Below are positions 47,401 through 57,089 of a stretch of 64,000 nt of DNA, piece after piece. The first letter of the stretch is position 1. Each line of letters opens with the position of its first letter. The translations under genes and the position numbers were made by a program. The stretch is from Apodemus sylvaticus (lineage: Eukaryota > Chordata > Mammalia > Rodentia > Muridae): positions 24,136,457-24,200,456 of the forward strand of contig NC_067481.1 in the NCBI RefSeq assembly GCF_947179515.1, read 5' to 3'. The notes below the pieces were generated by a model. The model did not search any database and was not told where the DNA came from. It saw only the letters and a program-made list of their open reading frames with translations.

Positions 47401-50400
47401 TCTACCTCCTGCCACACTCAGCTTCTGTTTTATTTAAACAGAAGTGCTAGAGTGGACGGAGGCCCTCCTGCTTGTATGTGAGCACTTTACTGACTGGGTT
47501 ACCTGTCCCTAACCCTCCCAGTGTTTCATGTTACCCTCATGTCTGACCTCAGTGTCACATGCACATCAGCAGATACAGTTCATCTCCAAATGAGTATCCT
47601 ATCCTATACACACCTAAAAAGTAACATACCACCGTTACGGTTCTGAATGCACTTTTGTGTGTGTGTGTGTGTGTGTATGTGTGTGTGTGTGTGTTAGGGA
47701 CTAAATTCAGGACACTGTGCAGTGTAGGCAAGTGTTCTACCACTCAGCTATAGCCCCATGTCATCTGTTAAACTTAACACCATTAAGTGTAGAGCAGGTT
47801 TTTTCAATGACTCCATTTGTGCCTCTGTGTGTGTGCACGTACTTATGCGCTGCTCACATGCATGTGCTCATGTATGAAGGTCAAAGTCAACTTTCAGGAG
47901 TCAATTCTCTCCCTCTACCATGGGATTAAACTTAGGCTGCCAGGCTTTGGCAAACATCTTCAGCAGTTGAGCCATTCTGCCAGCCCATAGGTAAAGCTTT
48001 TTAAGCTCTTAATCAAACTTTCTGTATTATCATTAAAAATCCAACCCATTCTAAAGCTGGGATGGTAGTACAGCTCCTGATACCCTTAGTGGGCTGAGAT
48101 CTCAGGATCTGGAGTTCAAGTCCGGCCTGAGATACAATGAGAGTAACTATGAGCAAAGGCTCACGGATTCTAACATAACAACCAAAGCACAGGGAAAGCC
48201 TGGGATCTACAGAACCTTAACACATAAAGATGTTTTATGAACTGTGGTAGTTCAATATGCTGGGTCAAGGGAGTGGCACTAGTTGGAGGTGTGGCTCTGT
48301 TGGAGTAGGTGTAGTCCAGTTGGAGTAGGTGTAGCCCTGTTGGAGTAGGTGTGGCCCTGTTGAAGGAGAAGGTGTATCACTGTGGCAGTAGACTTTGAGA
48401 GAGCTCCTAGCTGCCTGAGGATGCCAATCTTCTAACTACCTTCAGTTCCAGAGGTACCACTGAACTCTCGGCGTCTTCTCCAGCACCGTGCCTGCCTGGA
48501 CACTGCCATGCTTCCTGCTGTGATGTTAACACATTGAACCTCTAACCCTGGAAGCCAGCCCCAATTAAATGTCCCTTATAAAAGTTACCTTAGTCATGGT
48601 GTGTCTTCCCAGCAATGGAAACCCTAAGTAAGGCACCAACCAACAGTTAAATAATCCAAGGACATGACTGTACTGAACAAAATAAATTAAACAGGAAGCA
48701 GATATTTAAATTTTTTTCAGCAACATTTAAGTTTAAAAAGAATGCAGGGTCTGAAGAAATGGCTCAGAAGTTTAAGAGCATTGGCTCCTCTTACAGAGGA
48801 CCTGCATTCAGTTCCCAGCACCCACATCAGTCAGCTGATAACACTTGTACCCCCTGCTCCAAATGTGACACTCTACCATGGCCTCTTCAGAAGACACCAG
48901 GCATGCATGCTGTGCACATACATACAGACAGGCAAGCAAACCATTCATATGCATAAAGCAAAGAATGCATGTTTTTTACTTTATTAAGAAAGCAGGCTAA
49001 GAGTCAACACGGTTTACCTAGTAAGTTAGTTTACATCTGTCTATTATGGGTTCATGACAACAGGACGGCTGCTCAGTACTCTACAGTGCCTGGCACAGAG
49101 GGAAAGCGCAGACCGCTCAGAGGAGAGCTGGGGATGGTCAGAGGCTGAGCCAGGAGGACGAGTTCTATTCAGACCAGCTTGAGCTGCACAATTAAAACAA
49201 CAAATGGTGGTGGATGCCTTTAATCCCAGAACTGGGGAAGCAAAGACAGGCAGATCTATGCGAGGCCAGCCAGGTCTGCACAGTGAAACCGGCTCAAACT
49301 AAAAAACAAAAACAAACAAACAAAAACTCAAGGATCTAAAGGGATGGATCAGTGGTTGAGGGCACTGGTTGCTCTTCTAGAGGACCTGGGTTCAATTCTT
49401 AGACCCCCCCCCCCACACACAGGACAGCTCCTCATTGTCTGTAGTCTAGTTCAGGATCTGACGGCCTCTTCTGGCCTCCCAGGACAGCAGGCATTCACAT
49501 GGTACACAGACACATGTAGGCAAATCACCCACACATAAAAGAAAACAATTTTAAAAACTGTAATGAACTGACTGGGAGCACGAGAGATGAAGTGGTAGCA
49601 GAAAAAAAAAAAAAGAAAAAAGAAAAACTACCACCTCAAATCCTCATCCCCTCTCAAGGATGTCAGAGAAATGAGAGTAACCTATTCAGATTTTGTTGGT
49701 TTTCTTTGCTTAGTTTTGGTGACAGGGTTTCTCTGTGTAGTCTTGTGTGTCCTGGAACTTGCTCAGTAGTCCAGACTGGCCTTGAACTCAGGGATCCACT
49801 GCCTCTCACTTCCAAGTGTTAGGATTAAAGGTGTGTGCCACCACCGTCCAACTGAGACTAGCCTATTTATAGAATAGAGAGTTATGGGGACCGCTCAGAA
49901 ATGCAAACCAGATGAGGCAGACCGGCTTGTTTGTTCTGTATCCACATTGCCAGCTATTAAATGTGTTTAGGAATGAACTCCAAAGTATCTGCAAGAATCC
50001 ATGACACAGCTGGGAAGTTGCTCAGGAGGACAATCCACAAGGCAGAGGAAAAAGGGTCACACTGCAAGTCACAGGCCAGTCTGACCTATGTAGCAAGCTC
50101 TAGGCTAATCACATAGTAAGATCATCTCAAAATTCAAGGAGAAAAATTTTAGTTAAAATTTAAATATATATTAAAAGTATAGATGGGGGCTGATGAGATG
50201 GCTCAGCGGTTAAGAGCACTGGACTGCTCTTCCAGAGGTCCTAAGTTCAATTCCCAGGAACCACATGGTGGCTCACAACCATCCGTAATGAAATCTGACA
50301 TCCTCTTCTGGTGTGTCTGAAGATAGCTACAGTGTACTTACATAAAACAATATATAAATCTAAAAAAAAAAGTATAGATGGTATTTAAAACAATTAGTAG

Positions 50401-51357
50401 ACATGGCTATCACAAGTCTGTAATCCCAACAGTTAGGTGTTGTGGATGGCCCTGGGCTTGTATTTTGATGCTAATTCCACTTCTCAGAGGGGCTGAAGAT
50501 ATGGAGTTGCCTTGTGAACCTTCTCCCCACCATAACTTTTCAAATAAAGGCTTGAGCCAATGATTGGGCAGGAGGAGGGGGAGGAGCTAAGAGCTTAGGG
50601 GAGGAGCCTCGGGGGATCAACAGGAGGGAGGAGCTACAAGGGTTTGAAGGAGAGGCTGCAGAGAGAAGCTCATGGCCTGGAGAAACCGCAACTTATATGG
50701 GATAAAATAGATGGGAATAGAGTAGTGTAGTGGGAGATCTGCCCAATCTAGGCCTGTAGCTTGTTTTGTTACTGACCCAGTTGAGATTTCTTTTACCAGA
50801 GAATTGGGTTGGAAACAACATAGCAACAGTTAGGGGATGAGGCAAATTTAAGGCCAGCCTGGACTACATAGCAAGATTTTGTTGTTACAAACAAAAAAAC
50901 CACAAGAGGGATAGGTGCTGGAGAGCTGGCTCGGTGATTAAGGGCATTTGCTGCTCCTGCAGAGGATCCGGGCTCCGTTCTCAGCAGCCACATCTGGCCG
51001 TACATACACAGCTGCTTGTGACTCTGCTCCTGAGGAGCCCAAAGCTCCCTTCCGTCTCCTGGAGCACCAGGCACACATGGTGCACATTCGTACATACATG
51101 CAGGCAAGATGCTCATCCGTGTAAAGTGAATATAAAAGAAATAATACGAGAGGAAGCTCCCAGTGAAGGAGCAGTCAGGTAAGAAAATGGAAGTTTTAAA
51201 CAAAGAGGACTGGAAAGAAAACGAACAGGACAGTTCAGAAGCCCACCAATTTCCCTTATAGGTTTGAAGCTAGCCCAGTGGATAGATTACCTACCTGACT
51301 AAATGTGGGAGGTGGGGGAGGGCCAGGCGGGGGTGGAGGGGGAGGAGGAATTGGCAT
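36244..51357 (-). CDS. Wipf2: Wipf2 (WIRE/WICH), WAS/WASL-interacting protein family member 2
   Basis: WIPF2 is a verprolin-family scaffold that binds actin, profilin, Nck and N-WASP to steer Arp2/3 actin assembly in cytoplasm and at membranes. Joined exons: 51357-51295, 45907-45775, 45097-44981, 43992-43336, 39834-39625, 36894-36793 and 36284-36244. They total 1323 nt, 440 residues plus TGA, the same length as human WIPF2. Residues 1-21 are a polyproline profilin-type ligand; the WH2 actin-binding motif spans about 36-53 ([17 protein letters not shown]). Residues 105-393 are a long proline-rich region, and the N-WASP-binding segment is about 394-425 ([15 protein letters not shown]). All introns are GT-AG and in phase. 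The last residue is Ser where human has Arg, as I recall it. The promoter lies outside the window; the 5' UTR carries an overlapping uORF. Confidence 0.97.
36363..36770. repeat. B2/B3 pair in opposite orientations
   Basis: 36363-36557 is minus (AGATTTATG to CTGAGCCATCTCTCTAGCCC). 36600-36770 is plus (GGGCTGGAGAGATGGCTCAG). They sit between the last two coding exons of Wipf2. Confidence 0.8.
36793..36894 (-). CDS. Wipf2: Wipf2 exon 7, N-WASP-binding segment
   Basis: Acceptor TTCACAG|ACGAT, donor CCGAG|GTGCGA. It encodes residues 394-427 ([18 protein letters not shown] and YPSKTNR), the most conserved C-terminal region of WIP-family proteins, which contacts the WH1 domain of N-WASP. Confidence 0.96.
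37091..37425 (+). repeat. B4-type SINE
   Basis: A GGGGCTGGGGCGGTGGAGCA tRNA-like head, a B1-like middle (GGAGCCTGTAACCCAGGATG) and a CACATACATA tail. Confidence 0.65.
37439..37805 (-). repeat. Two B1 SINEs in the same orientation
   Basis: 37439-37582 is well conserved. About 37660-37805 is diverged (AGATAGGGTCTCACTTTGTA). Confidence 0.85.
38152..38569 (+). repeat. Two tandem B2 SINEs sharing one target site
   Basis: B2 copies at about 38168-38356 and 38373-38555. AAGATTCAAAAGTC occurs before the first, between them, and after the second. Confidence 0.9.
38625..38750 (-). repeat. Old B1
   Basis: TTTAGATAGGGTATTGCTAT to ACAGACATGTGCCATCATGC. Confidence 0.65.
39625..39834 (-). CDS. Wipf2: Wipf2 exon 6, polyproline
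   Basis: Acceptor TTGCAG|CTCC, donor CTTGG|GTAAGT. It encodes residues 324-393, with runs of 6 to 8 prolines and ending [12 protein letters not shown]. The CCN periodicity leaves all three minus frames open; only the frame joined to exon 5 is conserved. Confidence 0.95.
40022..40480. repeat. B1 (+) and B1 (-) separated by unique sequence
   Basis: 40022-40165 is plus (GCCAGGCAGTGAGTGGTGGC). About 40355-40480 is minus (GTGACAGGGTCTTTCTGTGT). Confidence 0.8.
40996..41183 (+). repeat. Young B1 with intact target-site duplication
   Basis: The B1 at 41008-41171 is flanked by perfect AAGCTCTCTAAA copies at 40996-41007 and 41172-41183. Confidence 0.93.
41200..41970 (-). repeat. B3, B1, B3 cluster
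   Basis: B3 at about 41200-41412 (ends CTGAGCCATCTCTCCAGCTG), B1 at 41625-41765, and a second B3 at about 41770-41970 (GAGGCCAGAAGAGGACATCA). Confidence 0.75.
42001..42170. repeat. 34-bp minisatellite, about five copies
   Basis: Units start with GCACT at 42001, 42035, 42069, 42103 and 42137, each reading GCACTCGACCAGGCCTGCAC then TGAGGAACACAGAC with few changes. No spacers are present. Confidence 0.92.
42347..42444. repeat. 49-bp tandem duplication
   Basis: Two copies of a block starting ACTGATGCCTCACAGAAGG and ending ATACTGYCAGTCC, differing by an indel and a substitution. Confidence 0.85.
42545..42930. repeat. B2/B3 (-) and B1 (+)
   Basis: About 42545-42768 ends ACCGAGCCATCTCTCTAGCC. 42823-42930 is a B1 right half (GCACACCTTTAATACCAGCA). 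Confidence 0.75.
43336..43992 (-). CDS. Wipf2: Wipf2 exon 5, large proline-rich exon
   Basis: Acceptor CTGTAG|AGGC, donor GGAGCAG|GTAAGT. The 657-nt exon encodes residues 105-323, with several PPPPPP and PxxP ligands for SH3 and profilin, and conserved blocks such as [19 protein letters not shown]. The frame stays open for about 170 nt beyond the donor, so intron retention would add a novel tail and remove the N-WASP-binding end. Confidence 0.96.
44160..44295 (-). repeat. B1 SINE
   Basis: AAGACAGGGTTTCTCTGTAT to GCGTGCACCACCAGGCC, with an internal deletion; in Wipf2 intron 4. Confidence 0.88.
44400..44640. repeat. (TG)n and a local 23-bp duplication
   Basis: A TG run at about 44401-44447, then an old B1-like stretch in which GGGCTAACCCTTGTGTAGCC occurs twice (about 44576-44621). 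Confidence 0.8.
44981..45097 (-). CDS. Wipf2: Wipf2 exon 4, Gly-rich linker
   Basis: Acceptor TTCCAG|AGCCC, donor CTTCAG|GTATCT. It encodes residues 66-104, including [17 protein letters not shown], matching the human linker between WH2 and the proline-rich region. Confidence 0.94.
45775..45907 (-). CDS. Wipf2: Wipf2 exon 3, WH2 domain
   Basis: Acceptor CTCCAG|GCAAAC, donor CGAGA|GTGAGT. It encodes residues 22-65, with the WH2 core [15 protein letters not shown] that binds G-actin in this family. Confidence 0.95.
46155..46490 (-). repeat. B2 followed by B1
   Basis: B2 at 46155-46336 (GTGAGCCACCATGTGGTTGC to ATCTCTCCAGCCC) abuts a B1 at 46337-46490. Confidence 0.9.
46669..47058 (+). repeat. 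Unclassified rodent interspersed repeat, about 390 bp
   Basis: Begins TGGCTGGTTTTGTGTGTCAA, contains GAATAAACCCTTTCCTCCCC and ends GAAACCCTGACTAAGACA. I recognise the wording from mouse intergenic DNA but cannot assign a family with confidence. Confidence 0.6.
47216..47275. repeat. (TATG)n microsatellite
   Basis: TGTATGTATGCATG repeats. Confidence 0.88.
47655..47990 (-). repeat. (GT)n, ID-like and B3 fragments
   Basis: GT run at about 47655-47694, ID/B4-like CAAGTGTTCTACCACTCAGC near 47735, and B3 at about 47817-47988 ending TGAGCCATTCTGCCAGCCC. Confidence 0.7.
48244..48637 (+). mobile_element. ORR1-type solo LTR (MaLR)
   Basis: Starts TGTGGTAGTTCAATATGCTG and ends GAAACCCTAAGTAAGGCA. It contains the typical CCCAATTAAATG polyadenylation region. 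No internal retroviral sequence follows. A 20-bp unit TTGGAGTAGGTGTAGYCCWG is repeated three times at 48300-48359. Confidence 0.8.
48743..49555 (+). repeat. B3, B1, B3 cluster
   Basis: B3 at 48743-48966, B1 at about 49199-49320 and B3 at 49331-49555; the last has a C-rich run near 49405. Confidence 0.75.
49715..49852 (-). repeat. B1 SINE
   Basis: TGACAGGGTTTCTCTGTGTA to GTGTGTGCCACCACCGTCCA. Confidence 0.85.
50186..50372 (+). repeat. B2 SINE
   Basis: GGGCTGATGAGATGGCTCAG to CATAAAACAATATATAAATC and an A tail. Confidence 0.9.
50445..50825 (+). repeat. LTR-like fragment, unclassified
   Basis: Contains CAAATAAAGGCTTGAGCCAA followed by a GA-rich stretch with GGAGGAGCT repeats. The composition suggests an old retroviral LTR, but no terminal repeats were identified. 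Confidence 0.35.
50915..51145 (+). repeat. B3 SINE
   Basis: GGTGCTGGAGAGCTGGCTCG to TGCTCATCCGTGTAAAGTGA, about 150 nt from the Wipf2 start exon donor. Confidence 0.8.
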
Positions 51358-51425
51358 TCTTGCCCTGCTCCAGTTGGCACCGTTCTCTCTCCGTCTTTAT
51401 TTGCAGCTTTAGGTCATTCATATAC
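51295..51425 (-). CDS. Wipf2: Wipf2 exon with start codon plus 68 nt of 5' UTR
   Basis: Acceptor TTACAG|GTATATG, donor GTCAG|GTAGGT. ATG at 51357-51355 starts [12 protein letters not shown] and the coding part is 21 codons. The exon is preceded by an intron, so at least one more noncoding exon lies upstream, not recognised here. The 5' UTR part contains two ATGs (see the uORF entry) and an unused-looking AATAAA near 51392. Confidence 0.94.
51299..51421 (-). other. Upstream ORF overlapping the Wipf2 start codon
   Basis: ATG at 51421-51419 opens a 40-codon frame beginning MNDLKLQIKTERER and ending at TAG (51301-51299). It overlaps the first 57-60 nt of Wipf2 coding sequence in another frame. 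A second ATG five bases later (51416) reads ATG-ACC-TAA. Overlap of this kind generally lowers main-ORF initiation. No peptide function is claimed. Confidence 0.7.
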
Positions 51426-51722
51426 CTGTAACCAAAACCAAAATTCAGAAGAACAGCTTTATAATCAGAGGCTGATTAGAGGCCCAGGAAGTCTAGGATG
51501 GGACAGGGCCAGAGATCCCGAACACTTCAGCCCCTACATAAATGCGCCATAAAATGCCGCCTTACAGTCTCCTTTTATAAATCATTCTGTTTTGTGTACT
51601 GGGAGTCAAACCCAGGGCCCCATGCATGCTAAGCATGGGCTTCACCGCTGGTCTCTGCTCCCAGTCCAACGTAAAAAACAAAAAAGAAACAACAAAAAAA
51701 CTATCTTATAAGTTTTAGGTTT

Positions 51723-51915
51723 GGGCTGGAGAGATGGCTCATCAGTTAAGAGGGCTGACTGCTCTTCTGGAGGTCTTAAATTCAAATCCCAGCAACCACA
51801 TGGTGGCTCACAACCATCCGTAATGAGATCTGATGCCCTCTTCTGGGATGTCTGAAGACAACTACAGTGTACTTACATATAATCAATAATAAATCTTAAA
51901 AAAAAAAAAAAAGAA
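51723..51915 (+). repeat. B2 SINE
   Basis: GGGCTGGAGAGATGGCTCAT to AATAATAAATCTTAAAA and an A tail. Confidence 0.92.
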
Positions 51916-51924
51916 GTTTTAGGT

Positions 51925-52490
51925 TCACAGCAAAACAGAGCAAGAAGCAGCAAGAGTCACTATGTAACTGTGTGTGCACCATCTCTCCAGTGTAACTGTC
52001 TGACTGTCGGGTCAGACAGTACCAGGATGTCTGATTCTAAAAGAAGCTGCAAAGTTTCTTCAAAAGTGGCTACACCAACTTTGGGTTTGCATCAGCAACA
52101 AAGAATCGCCGTTGCTCCACATCTCTGCCAGCACTTGGTACTGTCGGTCTGGATCTCGGCCACTCTAGTTAGCTTGTACTGTTTAGCTTGCAATTCCCAA
52201 GGAGCCTGGCGTTGATCATGTTTTCATAAGCCTGCCCGCCATTGTGTATCCTGTTAGCTGAGGCGCCTGTTTAAGTTCTGACTTGGCAAGGGGGTGGTAG
52301 GGAGTGTTAGGGCTTGAAGGTGTGGTGAGCCTATGCCTTATCAATGAACCATTCAAAATCCTAGCCTTGGTTTTTATTTTTAATTAGACTTTTCATTTTA
52401 CTGTTGATTTAAAAAGCTCTTGTGTCTCTAATGAAATATTGCCTTCCAATTCGTAGCTTGCCTTCTCATTCTCATGATTTTTTTTTACAG
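51925..52490 (+). repeat. Ancient L1 3'-end fragment
   Basis: CAAAAGTGGCTACACCAACT, GTTGCTCCACATCTCTGCCA and TTGCAATTCCCAAGGAGCCT follow the mammalian-wide L1 3' region in order. It is heavily diverged and contains no ORF. Confidence 0.65.
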
Positions 52491-52504
52491 CCTTTTAAAA
52501 ACAT

Positions 52505-52666
52505 ACAATCACTGGCCATAGTGATACACGCCTTTAGTCTCAGCATTCAGAAAGCAGGGGTAGAGGCCAACCTGTCTACAAAGTAATTCTCAGGATAGCC
52601 AGGGTGACACAGAAAAACCCCATCTTGGAAAACATGCGTGTTTTCATATATATATGTGTGTGTGTG

Positions 52667-52697
<31 letters not shown>

Positions 52698-52704
52698 ATG
52701 TGTA

Positions 52705-52735
<31 letters not shown>

Positions 52736-52757
52736 ATGTGTATGTATATACACATGT
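52505..52757 (+). repeat. B1 remnant and (TG)n/(TA)n tract
   Basis: Old B1 at 52505-52635, then alternating TG and TA runs at 52650-52757. Confidence 0.8.
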
Positions 52758-53167
52758 ACAAACACATATAAAGTCATTCTCAGTGTGAGAGGCATTCAAG
52801 AACACACTGTAGACCAGATCTGACTCATAGGCCACAGTTCACCTGTACCTTGGAAGAGTCATACCCATGGACTTGACTAAAGAATAAATACCACATGAGA
52901 AATTAGCTACACACTTGGTCACCAAACACTTAGCATTTGAAACCTACAGCTATCTGGCCATTACAGTTTGCTTGAGTTCATATAAGACTGACTGAGGGAC
53001 TGACTGACTGACGTCATTACACTGGCTAAAGATAAAACAGAGAACTCAAGAACACCAAGTCCTCCAAAGCTTGGTCCCAAGAAAATCTCTTGTCTTGATC
53101 TCCAAAAATGGAAGCCAGAATAACACAGGCACAGTGAATACAAACTCAGCTCCGAAAGATATAACAT

Positions 53168-53520
53168 AAAAGGCCAGAGAGACGGCTCTGCACTCAAGAG
53201 CACCTGCTGCTCTTGTAGCTCCCATACCAGGCTGCTCACAACAACTTGTAACTCCAGTTCCAGGGATCCAATGCCCTCTCTGACCTCCTTGGGAACCCAC
53301 CTACATGCAGCACAGACACACAGAAACAAAAGCAGCTGGGCGGTGGTGGCGCACGCCTGTAATCCAAGCACTCTGGGAGGCAGAGGCAGGCGGATTTCTG
53401 AGTTCGAGGCCAGCCTGGTCTACAGAGTGAGTTCCAGGACAGCCAGGACTACACAGAGAAACCCTGTCTCGACAAAAAACCAAAAAAAAAAAAAAAAAAA
53501 ACCAAACAGAAACAAAAGCA
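53168..53520 (+). repeat. B3 and young B1
   Basis: B3-like at 53168-53330. B1 at about 53334-53480, starting GCTGGGCGGTGGTGGCGCAC, with a long A tail. Confidence 0.85.
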
Positions 53521-53547
53521 AAAATAAATGTTAAAGGGGGGAGGGAC

Positions 53548-53930
53548 TAGAGAGATGGCTCAGTGGGTAAGAGCACCGACTTCTACCCGAAGGTCCTAAG
53601 TTCATTTTGTTTTTTATTTTTATTTATTTTTTTGTTTTGTTTTTTTCCGAGACAGGGTTTCTCTGTGTAGTCCTGGCTGTCCTGGAACTCACTCTGTAGA
53701 CCAGGCTGGCCTCGAACTCAGAAATCCACCTGCCTCTGCCTCCCAAGTGCTGGAATTACACCAGCGTGTGCCACCACGCCCGGCTAGGTCCTGAATTCAA
53801 ATCCCAGCAACCACATGGTGGCTCACAACTATCCAGTAAGGAGATCTGACACCCTTTTCTGGCATCTGAAGACAGTTACAGTGTACTTACATATAATAAA
53901 TAAATAAGTAAGTAAATCTTTTTAAAAAAG
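53548..53930. repeat. B2 (+) interrupted by B1 (-)
   Basis: B2 halves at 53548-53607 and 53786-53930 flank a B1 in reverse orientation. AGGTCCTAAGTTCA is duplicated as AGGTCCTGAATTCA at the far side. Confidence 0.9.
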
Positions 53931-54602
53931 AAAGGAAGGAAGGAAAAAACAAAATAAGGTCAATTAGTCAGTTCACAGAGGAACTGCCTCTAAACAAAGC
54001 AACTAATGCGCTAGGGTAGGGGGAGATCCGCAGTAGTCCACCGTACAGATGGGAGACCACGTGTACTAAGCCTATCCTAAATGCCAAGCTAGCATGGCAA
54101 GCCACAGGAAAGCCAAGTTTTGAACTCCTTACAGGGACATCTGTAATTCACTGTGAATAAGAAGTATTTTTAATAGTCTCACAATGTCCTATGAAGACAG
54201 AAAATGAAGACAGAAAAAGAGAAGCTATCCTAAAGGTTCTCTAGACCAGGACTGTTGCCGAATAGACCTGACCAGAAACTTGACTGACAAATCTCTAACT
54301 CCAACTCCTACCCTGGTGATGTCCAACAGTGCCATCTGTTTCAAAGAGACAAAGATCTGCACAGTACCTGGATGGGTACTCTCCGGAGGCTGAGGCCTAC
54401 ATTCTCTTGGAAACCGAGCAGTGGGGGTAGTGAGATGGCTGAAGAATAGGGCATTTGCCTCCAAGCCTGACAGACTCTGCTCAACCCTTAAGACCACCAT
54501 GGTAGGGGGAAAAAAGACTTCAACTAGTTATCCTGTAATTTCCACATATGTCCAAGCAGGGACTGGGGAAATAGCCCAGAACTAATATTAAAAAAGCTGA
54601 GT

Positions 54603-54860
54603 ATGCTGGGTGATGGTGGTGTATACCTTTATTCCCAGGACTCAGAAAGCAGAGGCAGGGAGATCTCTGTCTTTGAGGCCAACCTGGTCTACAGAGCAAG
54701 TTCTAGTACAGCCTAGGCTACACAAAGAAACTGTTTCAAAAACACAAAAACAAGAAGCTGGGTATGATAATGAATACTTATAGTCCTGGTACAGAGGAGA
54801 CAGGACAGGAGAAGCCAGCCTAGGCTTTGACAAGTTCCAGGACAATGAGACTGTCTCTAC
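54603..54860 (+). repeat. Two old B1 elements
   Basis: 54603-54745 (TGCTGGGTGATGGTGGTGTA), then a shorter diverged copy at 54755-54860. A CA run follows at 54899-54917. Confidence 0.7.
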
Positions 54861-55160
54861 ATAAGGTGGACAGCATTCTCAAGGACATTCAAATCAACAC
54901 ACACACACACACACACAAACTAGCTCCCCTATGAGGGAAATACTTTTCCACTCCTGGTTCCAGTCATAGTCTTAGTGTCCCTAAGTTGAGTGTTATAGTC
55001 TCCCTTTACTGAGATCCAACCCCCCCTTTTTTTTCAATGTAATAATTAAAATTTATAATAAATAAATAAATAAATACAAAGTACTGGGTCTTTGGAACCT
55101 TTTCACCTCCTACATACACCATGGATAAACCCTTCAAGTGTGAGATCTAACCCTTCAGTC

Positions 55161-55340
55161 CAGGTTTTCAACCTTTGACTCTTTTGGGGGTTACATACCG
55201 GATATCCTGCATATCAGATATTTACATTACAAATCACACCAGCAACAAAATTACAGTTAGGAAGTAGCAATGAAATAATTTTATGGTTGGGGGGTCACCA
55301 CAACATGAGGAACTGTATTAAACTGTATTAGGAAGCTGAG
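55161..55340 (+). mobile_element. URR1-type hAT-Charlie nonautonomous element
   Basis: TTTTCAACCTTTGACTC at the left end, then GATATCCTGCATATCAGATA and TTTTATGGTTGGGGGGTCAC, in the order of rodent URR1. Truncated; no transposase is encoded. Confidence 0.7.
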
Positions 55341-55873
55341 GACCAATGCACCAATTTTTTTTTTTCAATCAAACTATGCTAGGAGGAGCCATGCCCAATC
55401 CGTGCGGCCCCAGCTACTTATGAAGCTGAGGTAGGAAAAGCACCTAAACCCAGAAGTTGACATCAAGACCAACCTGGTCAAAACAAGACCCCATCCTATT
55501 CAGTGCCTCCAAATGATGCTTAGCTTCATTAAAATACTAATCAAAGTGGTAAATCTTCATATGTAGAAACCCTATCACCAAGGGGGCAAATTTAAAATAA
55601 ATTTAAGGGGTCATGCTCCAAATTCAGAAGTGTCCTTCCCTAGTCAATATACCAGCAACACCAAAAAGTCAAAATGGAGCAAGAACTTCCCATTCTCAGC
55701 AAGTTAGGAACACAGTTAGCTCACTAAGGCCACAGGTGGACACAAGCTCTTTCTGCAAGGAGGATGGAGACTTAGGCTCTACTTACTGGGATCCTTCTAG
55801 GGTTAAAAGTCACCACAGGGAATGTGCCTGCCAGTCCACCTTCCTTTAATATGGCTCCTAAAAAAACAATACA

Positions 55874-56540
55874 GGCCTGACATGGTGGCATGTGCCTTAA
55901 AGCGCAGCACTCACGACAGAGTGAGGTGGATCTCTAGGCTTGAGGCCTGCCTGCTCTGAAGAGATAGCAACTTCAGGCCAGTCAAAGCTGAATAATGAAA
56001 CCATGTCTCAAAAAACAAACAAACCACACACAGAAATCAACAACAAAATAACCCAAAACAACAACTACAAAGCCAGAGAGCTGGGAGATGGGCACCTTAC
56101 CACAGTGGTGTCGGCACCCAGGACTCAGAACAAAGAGCCTCAATACAGGAAAAGCAGGAGAGGCCGAATCGGGCACACTTGTCCAGGAGACTGTCCAACA
56201 CCAGGAACCACACAGGTCCCTGCGCTTACTTGGGAACTGATGCCCACAGAGGACGAGGCATATGCATCCTGTGTTGCAGGTCAGATGAGCGAAGGCGGCC
56301 ACCAGTGCATCCCTAGTGTCTCTAAAATCAAGGCAGCAGCCAAAAGCAACTTTCAGGCCGGGCGGTGGTGGCGCATGCCTGTAATCCCAACACTCTGGGA
56401 GGCAGAGGCAGGTGGATTTCTGAGTTCGAGGCCAGCCTGGTCTACAGAGTGAGTTCCAGGACAGCCAGGACTACACAGAGAAACCTTGTATCGAAAAAAA
56501 CCAAATCCAAAAAAAAAAAAAAAAAAAAAAGCAAAAAAAG
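55874..56540 (+). repeat. Old B1 and young B1
   Basis: 55874-56015 is diverged. 56357-56500 starts GGCCGGGCGGTGGTGGCGCA and ends in an A-rich tail to 56540. Confidence 0.85.
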
Positions 56541-56658
56541 CAACTTTCAGGTCTTACATCTTGTTCCCTCACTACTCATTTACAGGGCTAGAGTACAGAG
56601 CTCTCATCTCTCAACAGAAAAGGTACCAGTGCTTTTCTGAAACTCAGTTGAGTCAACT

Positions 56659-57025
56659 GTCTGATAGATTTCTTTTCTTTCTTTTCTTTTTTTTTTTTAA
56701 AAGATTTGTTTATTATTATTTGTACGTACACTGTAGCTGTCTTCAGACACTCCAGAAGAGGGCATTAGATCTCATTACAGATGGTTGTGAGCCACCATGT
56801 GGTTGCTAGGATTTGAACTCAGGACCTTCAGAAGAACAGTCAGGGCTCTTAACCGCTGAGCCATCTCTCCAGCCCGTCTGATAGATTTCTATCACACGCA
56901 GAGATGGGAGTTGATTTTGTGAAGGGGCACGTAGCACCCCTGTGCCATGTGGGTGCTGGGAACTGAACTTACGTCCTCTAGAAGAGTAGTGCTCCTAACT
57001 GCTGAGCCATCTCATCTCCCCAGCC
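56659..57025 (-). repeat. B2 with target-site duplication, beside a B3 fragment
   Basis: B2 at about 56690-56875 is flanked by GTCTGATAGATTTCT (56659 and 56876). A B3 fragment follows at about 56900-57025. Confidence 0.88.
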
Positions 57026-57089
57026 TTGCCCTAGGTTTTCTAAAACAGATTATGTATGGGCAGGGTTTTTGTTGTTGTTGATTTGTTTT

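Noticed and set aside
51390..51398. AATAAA on the minus strand inside the Wipf2 start exon as a poly(A) signal
   Set aside because: It lies in an internal 5' exon with a good donor after it and no cleavage context.
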